A DNA stretch of 30,410 bases from Chitinophagaceae bacterium (lineage in GTDB: Bacteria; Bacteroidota; Bacteroidia; Chitinophagales; Chitinophagaceae): positions 1-30,410 of the forward strand of contig JADGPY010000363.1 of NCBI GenBank assembly GCA_017882205.1. The letters run 5' to 3'. Every line of letters begins with the position of its first letter. The first letter of the stretch is position 1. The notes under the pieces were generated by a model. The model was not told the origin of the DNA. It made no database searches and saw only the letters and a list, made by a program, of their open reading frames with translations. Positions 17,614 through 23,438 of this stretch are shown piece after piece. The position numbers were made by a program, and so were the translations under genes.

Positions 17614-18441
17614 ATGGAAGCAAATAAAATTTTAAGTGCAGATTTTCTCGATATCCTCTTTGAAGGTAGGAACAAGGAATATGGCGCTTACGACCTTCGC
17701 AGGACGTATAACAAAAGGATAGGGATGGCATTAATCATCACTTTTGGAATCTTCCTCGTGATATTAATAGGTTCTGTGATCGCGAAATCTATTAAAACTA
17801 CGGATTCAACCAAAGACCTGGTGGTTAAGGATGTCTCGCTGGAAAAAGCTCCTGATGAGGCTAAGCCGCCACCACCACCGCCGCCACCAAAGTTACCTCC
17901 CCCTCCGCCAATAAAAACCATCGCATTTACTCCTCCGAAAGTGGTTAAAGATGAAGAGGTAATCAAACCACCACCGGAAGTAAAGCAAATTGAAGAAGCA
18001 CATATAGACGTAAAAACCCAGGAAGGGGCAAAAGATGTGGGTGTGGTTGCTCCACCTACTGAAGAAAAAGGTACCGCCGTTGTAGAAGCTCCACCAAAAA
18101 AGGCAGAAGACGAAGACAAAGTATTTACCAAGGTAGAGATCGAAGCAATCTTCCCGGGTGGTGAAGCTGGTTGGAACAGGTATGTGAAAAAAGCAATTGA
18201 GGCAAATATAGACGAGCTTACAGAAGCCGGTGAATCAGGAACCTGCAGAATAAGATTCATCGTTGATAAGGAGGGTGCAGTCAGTGATGTGGAAGCGTTG
18301 ACAATGAAAAGTTCTAAGCTTGCTGAGATTGCCGTAAATGTCATCCGTAAGGGGCCGCATTGGACACCTGCACAGCAAAACGGTCGTTATGTAAAGGCAT
18401 ACCGCGAACAACCGATAACATTTACGATTGCTGATCAATAA
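17614..18441 (+). CDS. tonB: TonB energy transducer
   Basis: Links the ExbB/ExbD motor to TonB-dependent outer-membrane receptors. The 275-residue protein has a cytoplasmic N-terminus with the Bacteroidota TonB segment NKEYGAYDLRRTYNKR (residues 20-35). One membrane helix follows (about 38-56), then a proline-rich periplasmic spacer (8 Pro at 85-92 and 5 Pro at 95-99, followed by further Pro/Lys/Glu repeats). The C-terminal TonB domain (about 172-275) has the FPGGEAGWNRYVKKAI and RIRFIVDKEGAVSDVEAL motifs. The spacer would span the periplasm. It is the last gene of the operon, and a strong terminator follows. Confidence 0.94.
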   Translation: MEANKILSADFLDILFEGRNKEYGAYDLRRTYNKRIGMALIITFGIFLVILIGSVIAKSIKTTDSTKDLVVKDVSLEKAPDEAKPPPPPPPPKLPPPPPIKTIAFTPPKVVKDEEVIKPPPEVKQIEEAHIDVKTQEGAKDVGVVAPPTEEKGTAVVEAPPKKAEDEDKVFTKVEIEAIFPGGEAGWNRYVKKAIEANIDELTEAGESGTCRIRFIVDKEGAVSDVEALTMKSSKLAEIAVNVIRKGPHWTPAQQNGRYVKAYREQPITFTIADQ

Positions 18442-18445
18442 TAAG

Positions 18446-18507
18446 TTACTATTAAGTTTAATAGTAAATTGGTTAATTCGTTGATTCGGGTTAACCAATT
18501 TTTTTAC
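18446..18507 (+). terminator. Tandem hairpins and intrinsic terminator after tonB
   Basis: There are two adjacent hairpins. TTACTATTAA (18446-18455) pairs with TTAATAGTAA (18458-18467). AATTGGTTAA (18467-18476) pairs with TTAACCAATT (18491-18500) and runs into seven T residues (18499-18505). The second has the form of a rho-independent terminator. The first may stabilise the 3' end or help as a second terminator. Confidence 0.85.
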
Positions 18508-18600
18508 TCAATGGCGTTAACTATTGAATATTGGTAGAATAGGTAGATTCTCTTTAGCCATATGCCCGATCCACTTAGGGATCAAAGATTGGTAATGGCC

Positions 18601-18608
18601 TATCTTTG
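18601..18608 (+). promoter_or_regulatory. -7 element of a likely mnmE promoter
   Basis: TATCTTTG is an exact match to the Bacteroidota -7 consensus TAnnTTTG. No TTG stands at the usual 19-21 bp upstream, so the -33 part is weak. If used, transcription would begin near 18614, downstream of the first ATG (18612). That favours the ATG at 18627 as the mnmE start. Confidence 0.5.
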
Positions 18609-18626
18609 CTTATGCTTTCAAAAGTA

Positions 18627-19994
18627 ATGGGTTGGGAAGACACCATTGTGGCCTTGGCTACGCCTCCCGGCGTGGGCGCGATAGGAGTGATAAGGATAAG
18701 TGGAGGTAATGCCTTCTCTATTATCCAGCAATTATTTTCATCAAAGAAGATTTCGGACCTGCCCTCACATACACTATACCACGGTCTGTTAAAAGATAAG
18801 GAAAAGGTATTGGATGATGTGGTGATCTCCATTTATAGAAATCCGCGATCATATACCGGTGAAGACGTTATCGAAATAAGCTGTCATGGTTCAGCCTACA
18901 TACAGCAACAGGTAATAGAAGCCATTTGTTTTCATGGAGCAAGGCTTGCGAAGCCTGGAGAATTTACCCAGCGTGCCTTCCTGAATGGCAAGCTCGACCT
19001 TATTCAGGCAGAAGCAGTTGCCGATCTGATATCCAGCAATGCAGAGGCTGCCAGGAAGGCTGCATTACAAAATATGCGTGGGGGGTTTTCCACTGTATTA
19101 AAGGAGTTGCGTGAAGAAATGATCAGGTTCTCATCTCTGATAGAGCTGGAACTGGATTTCAGTGATGAGGATGTGGTCTTTGCCGACCGCGAAGTATTCC
19201 TGGAGCTGGTAGAAAAGATCAGTCATTCCGTAAAGCAGTTATTGAATTCTTTCAAGTTGGGGAACGTAATAAAGAATGGGGTATCTGTGGCGATCGTTGG
19301 CAAACCCAATGCGGGGAAATCCACCCTTCTAAATACTTTGTTGAATGAGAACCGTGCGATTGTGAGCGAAATCCCTGGCACCACCCGCGATACGATAGAA
19401 GAGATCATAAACATTGAAGGAATATTGTTCAGGTTGATAGACACTGCCGGGATCCGTGAACATACACATGACGTGATAGAAAGCATGGGTGTAATGCGGA
19501 GCCTGCAAAAAATAAAAGAAGCAGATATTGTGCTGTATATTTTTGATGTTAGCAATATAACAGAACAAGAATTAGATAATATCATGACCGATCTGCTCAG
19601 CCAGGAGAAGAAATATTTGCTGGCAGGAAACAAAGTGGATACACTTGAAAATGGAACCTCCCAGGAATTCCTTGATAAGTACAAGATCCTATTTATATCT
19701 GCCAAAGAAAATGAGGGGATAGACAAACTGAAACTTGATCTTTTTACTACTATAACAGGAAGTGATGCTCTTCCAGAGAACATAGTCATTACGAATGCGC
19801 GGCATTATGAGGCATTGCAACAGGTAGATATCTCTCTTGGTGATATTCGGTGCGGTATTACAAATAATATTCCTGCCGACCTGCTTACGCTGGATATTCA
19901 TCGCTGTCTTCACTATCTTGGGGAGATAACTGGTGAGATTACAAATGAGGATAGGTTGGATTATATATTTAGTAAGTTTTGTATCGGGAAGTGA
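18627..19994 (+). CDS. mnmE: tRNA uridine-5-carboxymethylaminomethyl GTPase MnmE (TrmE)
   Basis: GTPase that, with MnmG, installs the cmnm5 group on wobble uridine 34 of certain tRNAs, using methylene-tetrahydrofolate and glycine. The start chosen gives 455 residues (MGWEDTIVALATP...); an upstream ATG at 18612 adds five residues. The N-terminal folate-binding domain includes YTGEDVIEISCHG and GEFTQRAFLNGKLDL. The inserted G domain has the P-loop GKPNAGKST (about 225-233), GTTRDT (about 251-256), DTAG (about 272-275) and NKVD (about 335-338). The C-terminus ends in the invariant FCIGK with the catalytic cysteine. The gene appears monocistronic, with a terminator before it and decayed sequence after it. 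Confidence 0.96.
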   Translation: MGWEDTIVALATPPGVGAIGVIRISGGNAFSIIQQLFSSKKISDLPSHTLYHGLLKDKEKVLDDVVISIYRNPRSYTGEDVIEISCHGSAYIQQQVIEAICFHGARLAKPGEFTQRAFLNGKLDLIQAEAVADLISSNAEAARKAALQNMRGGFSTVLKELREEMIRFSSLIELELDFSDEDVVFADREVFLELVEKISHSVKQLLNSFKLGNVIKNGVSVAIVGKPNAGKSTLLNTLLNENRAIVSEIPGTTRDTIEEIINIEGILFRLIDTAGIREHTHDVIESMGVMRSLQKIKEADIVLYIFDVSNITEQELDNIMTDLLSQEKKYLLAGNKVDTLENGTSQEFLDKYKILFISAKENEGIDKLKLDLFTTITGSDALPENIVITNARHYEALQQVDISLGDIRCGITNNIPADLLTLDIHRCLHYLGEITGEITNEDRLDYIFSKFCIGK

Positions 19995-20020
19995 ACATCT
20001 TTCCTTAGATTCATAAATGA

Positions 20021-20218
20021 TTGTTCTTGTTGAGTTTTGTGCAGACCAAGCAAAAAGAGTTTCATTTCCAAGTAAAGATTCCCTTAACCAGTTCTGTCGA
20101 AGGCATGTTGAATGATATGAATTTAGTGGAGGAGTTGATTGATCAGATAAATCAGTTTAGTCGCATGCATTGGAAAAGCGCTGAGCCATTAGCCATTGAA
20201 AAAGTAAAAACTAAATAG
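20021..20218 (+). pseudogene. 65-codon relic resembling the C-terminal end of a larger protein, possibly a PIWI domain
   Basis: An open frame of 65 codons begins right after an in-frame TGA (20018-20020), with TTG as the only early start. It ends at 20218, 10 bp before the rhodanese gene. The product reads like the tail of a bigger protein: an amphipathic stretch with MLNDMNLVEELIDQINQFSR, then MHWKSAEPLAIEKVKTK. The pattern of an I..FS/LS helix, a W, then P-L/V-x-I close to the C-terminus recalls the end of prokaryotic Argonaute PIWI domains, but this is from memory of the family pattern only. No MID/PIWI body precedes it; mnmE ends at 19994. It is probably a leftover of a deleted gene. Confidence 0.35.
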
Positions 20219-20228
20219 GGGAATACAT

Positions 20229-20546
20229 ATGATAAACATAATAAAGAATCTATTCGGTTTTGGTCCAAAAGTGGACTATGCTGAGTTAGTAAAGCAAGGA
20301 GCAATTATTTTGGATGTTCGCAGCAAAGGTGAATATGGAAGTGGACATATCAAAGGTTCAATCAATATTTCAGTAGATGTACTTAATAACAATTTGAACA
20401 AACTGAAAGACAAAAACAAACCCATCATTACTTGTTGTGCAAGTGGTATGAGAAGTGCCTCTGCAAAAAGTATTTTAAAGTCAAATGGCTATACCAATGT
20501 TCACAATGGCGGCAGTTGGATTAGCTTACAAAACAAAATCAGATAA
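20229..20546 (+). CDS. Single-domain rhodanese-like protein
   Basis: A cytoplasmic 105-residue sulfurtransferase-like protein with no signal peptide. It has the rhodanese elements in order: ILDVRSKGEYGSGHIKGSIN (residues 27-46), the active-site loop CASGMR with catalytic C70, and the closing HNGGSW. It would carry a persulfide on C70 and pass sulfur to an acceptor such as a thiol, cyanide or a thioredoxin-type protein. C69 directly before the catalytic residue is also present. It starts a small sulfur/redox cluster: the OsmC-thioredoxin scar follows after 1 bp, then a rhodanese-thioredoxin lipoprotein. The physiological acceptor is unknown. Confidence 0.88.
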   Translation: MINIIKNLFGFGPKVDYAELVKQGAIILDVRSKGEYGSGHIKGSINISVDVLNNNLNKLKDKNKPIITCCASGMRSASAKSILKSNGYTNVHNGGSWISLQNKIR

Positions 20547-20547
20547 A

Positions 20548-20702
20548 ATGGAACAACACTATTATAATATAGATGTAAACTGGAATTCAGAACGCAAAGG
20601 CGTAATGTGTTCACCATCAAAAATGGAGAAATTAAATGGCGGCAATCAGGAGTTGTATCAGCAAATAACCTTCAACAAATTATCTATCAACATTCAAACT
20701 AA
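20548..20702 (+). pseudogene. Deletion scar: OsmC-like N-terminus joined out of frame to a thioredoxin C-terminus
   Basis: The ATG at 20548 opens MEQHYYNIDVNWNSERKGVM, which looks like the first strands of an OsmC-family peroxiredoxin-like protein. From about 20607 the similarity moves to another frame. The third frame (20610-20702) reads FTIKNGEIKWRQSGVVSANN followed by LQQIIYQHSN and a stop at 20700-20702. This is the usual last strand and helix of a thioredoxin (KNGE...GVVS...L..II). The OsmC frame itself runs on to 20706 but with unrelated residues. The simplest reading is a deletion that removed the 3' part of an osmC gene and the 5' part of a trx gene. The Trx stop abuts the next ATG (20703), so the original operon order is still visible. 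Confidence 0.7.
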
Positions 20703-21416
20703 ATGAGCAAACTGTTTTCAATTGCACTAATGGCCATCACTGTTTTATTTAACAGTTGCACCAACGGACAAACACAAACCACCAAAACAAATCTTTCAGC
20801 AACAGAATTTGCCAACAAGATAAAAGAGCTTCCAACTGCTCCTATTGTTGATGTGCGAACACCTGATGAATTTTCAAAGGGTCATTTGCTAAACGCAAAT
20901 AACTTTGACTGGAACGGAAACGATTTTGAAAAGCAAATTGCGCCACTTGACAAATCAAAACCCGTTTTTGTTTATTGTTTAAGCGGAGGAAGAAGTTCAT
21001 CAGCCGCGAACAAAATGCGTTCAGAGGGTTTCAAAGAAGTGTATGAATTAGATGGAGGAATTATGAAATGGAGAGGTGCTAATCTTCCCGAAACTACAGC
21101 TAACACAAGCTTATCAGCCGGAATGACCAAACAACAATTTAATGATTTGCTCATCTCCGACAAATTAGTCCTAATAGATTTTTATGCCGACTGGTGTGCC
21201 CCTTGCAAAAAAATGAAACCATACTTAGACGAAATTTCAAAAGACATGGCAAACAAAGTTGTTGTAATCCTCATTAACGCAGACGACAATCAAGCTCTTT
21301 GCAAAGAATTAAAAATTGATGCACTACCTGTTTTACAACTCTACAAAAACAAAACGCTTTCATGGTCAAGCACAGGGTTTATTGAAAAAGCAGAGGTACT
21401 AAAGCAGCTTCAATAA
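20703..21416 (+). CDS. Lipoprotein with fused rhodanese and thioredoxin domains
   Basis: A 237-residue protein. Residues 1-19 form a lipoprotein signal (hydrophobic core, then LFNSC with the lipobox Cys at C19), so it is probably anchored on the periplasmic side of a membrane. A rhodanese domain follows (about 31-130) with VDVRTPDEFSKGHL and the active loop CLSGGR (C92). A thioredoxin domain follows (about 139-237) with the redox motif WCAPC (C165/C168) and the cis-proline in ALPV (P209). The two domains could hand sulfur or electrons to each other: the persulfide on C92 is a plausible substrate for the CxxC pair. All catalytic residues are intact. It starts directly after the thioredoxin relic and is the surviving member of a thiol/sulfur cluster. 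Confidence 0.85.
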   Translation: MSKLFSIALMAITVLFNSCTNGQTQTTKTNLSATEFANKIKELPTAPIVDVRTPDEFSKGHLLNANNFDWNGNDFEKQIAPLDKSKPVFVYCLSGGRSSSAANKMRSEGFKEVYELDGGIMKWRGANLPETTANTSLSAGMTKQQFNDLLISDKLVLIDFYADWCAPCKKMKPYLDEISKDMANKVVVILINADDNQALCKELKIDALPVLQLYKNKTLSWSSTGFIEKAEVLKQLQ

Positions 21417-21679
21417 AGATTTTATTTAGTACTTGAGTTTAAAATATTGAAACCACCCATCGCTTATGCAAGCATCCAACCACAGTGTTTGTAAGATAAT
21501 TTGCCATTATATTAAGTCCCCAATACAATAGCACTTTTTATTAAAAAGTGAAGCCGTGCTTTTTGCCATTCCACTCACCCTGATTGCCTCCGCACCACTG
21601 CTTTTGCTGAAGATAAGGAACAGCCCATTCTTATGGCAACAACATTTTTTCTTTTATTCATTGTGCGTTTGCCCGTTAA
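21417..21679. other. Non-coding stretch with a short hairpin, no gene recognised
   Basis: I see no convincing gene between the lipoprotein stop and the beta-barrel remnant. CACTTTTT (21532-21539) pairs with AAAAAGTG (21543-21550) around a 3-nt loop. No T-tract follows, so it is a doubtful terminator. Short open frames on both strands have no recognisable motif. The stretch may be the degraded 5' half of the remnant that follows, or other relic DNA. Confidence 0.4.
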
Positions 21680-22076
21680 AAAGATGAACTTTGTCCGGTT
21701 TCGGCAAACATTGGTATTACAGGCGACGCAGGTGTATATGTTGGGTCAAGCAATGGATTCAACTACACCAAAGCCCAGGTACTAATTGGTGTAAGTTTTC
21801 TGCCGGTTAAATATAATCGCAATGAACTGGCGTTCTCGCCATATATACTGGTGGGTATTTCCAATGTTAATTCTAAATTCAATACTTTTAGTAGCAACGC
21901 CACTTCTTTTAGTGCAGCTGCAGGAGTTGATGCCAGGTTGCCCGTAAGTGAGAAAGCAAGCATTGCCGGGCGGGCTGATTATAACCCTACATTTTCTTCC
22001 GGGGGGTGTTTCTAGTAATTTCAGACTAAGCCTTGGAGTGGCCTGGGAATTAAGTGGAAACAAAAATTCTAAATAA
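21680..22076 (+). pseudogene. Outer-membrane beta-barrel protein remnant with frameshift
   Basis: From 21713 the frame reads alternating polar/hydrophobic strands and Gly/Asn turns (GDAGVYVGSSNGFNYTKAQ, FSPYILVGISNVNSK, SFSAAAGVDARLPVSEKAS), typical of a small porin-like barrel of the OmpA/opacity type. It opens only after a TAA at 21677-21679 with no start or signal peptide, so the 5' end is missing. At a run of six G (22001-22006) the frame breaks and stops at TAG 22011-22013 in the reading SSGGCF. Removing one G restores GGVSSNFRLSLGVAWELSG and a natural end at TAA 22074-22076, with the aromatic/hydrophobic last strand expected of a barrel. It is thus broken at both ends. A sequencing error could explain the homopolymer but not the missing start. 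Confidence 0.7.
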
Positions 22077-22207
22077 ATATCGGAAGAAGAAAAGCCAGTG
22101 GTCCCTTGTACCTAAACCAATATATATTTAATATCAATAAGTCGAGAGAAACAGCTCAAGTTTACCTAACTTTTACATAGTCAATTCAATAAACTAAAAC
22201 AAATTAT

Positions 22208-23410
22208 ATGAAACGATTAATATCAACTGCTATAATGTTTATTTCTTTCTATACAAATGCACAGAAGTTTGAAGGCATAGCCTTAACCCCACCAATGGGT
22301 TGGAACAGCTGGAACACTTTTGAAGCAAATATTAATGAAAAGATGGTAATGGAGATGGCTGATGCAATGGTATCTTCCCGTATGCTTGATGCCGGTTATG
22401 TATATCTTGTTTTAGATGATGAATGGATGGCGAAAGATAGAGATCCTATAACCGGGGATCTGGTTCCGGATCCTCTGAAATTTCCCAGGGGAATGAAGTT
22501 TGTTTCAGATTATGTTCATTCGAAGGGGTTAAAATTCGGGCTGTATAATTGTGCCGGAACATTGACCTGCGCCGGTTACCCGGGAACACGCGGATACGAA
22601 TACCAGGATGCACGCTTCTATGCAGCTGTTGGAACCGACTACCTCAAGTTCGACTGGTGTAACACTGATGGTTTAAATGCACAGGAGGCTTACCAAACAA
22701 TGAGCAAAGCTTTGAAGAAAGCAGGGCGACCCATAATATTTAGTTTGTGCGAATGGGGCGGCCATAAACCATGGACCTGGGCTGCTCCTTTGGGCCATTT
22801 ATGGCGGACTACAGGCGATATTAGTGCTCAATTTGAAGGAATGCAAAACCATGGTTCATGGTCTTCGTTAAGCGTTATGAAAATATTGGATTCTCAGGAT
22901 ACCTTGCGTAAATATGCTGGTCCCGGTCATTGGAACGACCCGGATATGCTTGAGGTAGGGAATGGTCTTTCGGAAAGTGAAAACCGGGCACATTTTTCTA
23001 TGTGGTGTATGCTTGCTGCCCCACTTATTGCTGGTAATGATCTAAGAAAAATGTCCGCATCAACAAAGTCCATTCTTACCAATAAAGAAGTAATTGCAGT
23101 GAACCAGGACTCTTTAGGGATACAGGCTCTGAAGTATTCATCAAAAGATAGTTTGGAAACCTGGGTGAAACCGTTAAAGAATGCCTGGGCAGTTTGTTTT
23201 TTAAATCGAAAAACGATTGCACAACCAATAAGGTTTGATTGGAATGCGAACCTGGTTGAGGATACATTATCTAAAAGAACGTTAGATACAAATAAAATGG
23301 TGTATAAACTACGCGACCTTTGGTCAAAGAAAGATGTTGGGACTACAATGAAAACATTTGAGAGTACAGTTCCTTCTCATGATGTTATAATGTTGCTGCT
23401 GAGTAAATAG
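22208..23410 (+). CDS. Secreted alpha-galactosidase, glycoside hydrolase family 27
   Basis: Hydrolyses terminal alpha-galactosyl residues, for example on raffinose-type sugars or galactomannan; alpha-N-acetylgalactosaminidase is the main alternative. The 400-residue protein has a signal peptide (about 1-18, cleavage near TNA-QK), a GH27 TIM barrel beginning ALTPPMGWNSWNTF (residues 25-38), and a C-terminal beta domain. The nucleophile is D149 in YLKFDWC, and the acid/base is D204 in WRTTGDI, as in the plant enzymes. GPGHWNDPDMLEVGNGLSE (239-257) is also family-typical. A one-mismatch -7 element (TAACTTTT, 22167-22174) stands upstream. The next gene starts 28 bp downstream, which suggests a two-gene operon. 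Confidence 0.93.
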   Translation: MKRLISTAIMFISFYTNAQKFEGIALTPPMGWNSWNTFEANINEKMVMEMADAMVSSRMLDAGYVYLVLDDEWMAKDRDPITGDLVPDPLKFPRGMKFVSDYVHSKGLKFGLYNCAGTLTCAGYPGTRGYEYQDARFYAAVGTDYLKFDWCNTDGLNAQEAYQTMSKALKKAGRPIIFSLCEWGGHKPWTWAAPLGHLWRTTGDISAQFEGMQNHGSWSSLSVMKILDSQDTLRKYAGPGHWNDPDMLEVGNGLSESENRAHFSMWCMLAAPLIAGNDLRKMSASTKSILTNKEVIAVNQDSLGIQALKYSSKDSLETWVKPLKNAWAVCFLNRKTIAQPIRFDWNANLVEDTLSKRTLDTNKMVYKLRDLWSKKDVGTTMKTFESTVPSHDVIMLLLSK

Positions 23411-23438
23411 AACACCATAAAAAGGAATATATTCAATC

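Noticed and set aside
17874..17911. CCA/CCG-type codon repeats in tonB as a possible tandem repeat or CRISPR-like array
   Set aside because: They encode the proline-rich periplasmic spacer of TonB and are explained by the protein.
17688..18344. Long minus-strand open frame (218 codons) rich in Gly/Ser opposite tonB
   Set aside because: It mirrors the proline-rich, GC-skewed codons of tonB. It has no start context or family motif, and the plus strand is a clear TonB.
18569..18584. Inverted repeat GATCC-ACTTAG-GGATC before mnmE as an operator
   Set aside because: It is only five bases per arm, with no second copy and no link to a known regulator family; it is likely chance.
19223..19789. Minus-strand open frame of 188 codons opposite mnmE
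   Set aside because: The serine/isoleucine-rich product has no motif. The plus strand holds all G-domain motifs of MnmE.
21633..21785. Short plus-strand frame starting MATTFFLLFIV, which could pass for a signal peptide of the barrel remnant
   Set aside because: It is in a different frame from the barrel strands and leads into non-barrel sequence, so joining it would need an extra frameshift for which I see no evidence.
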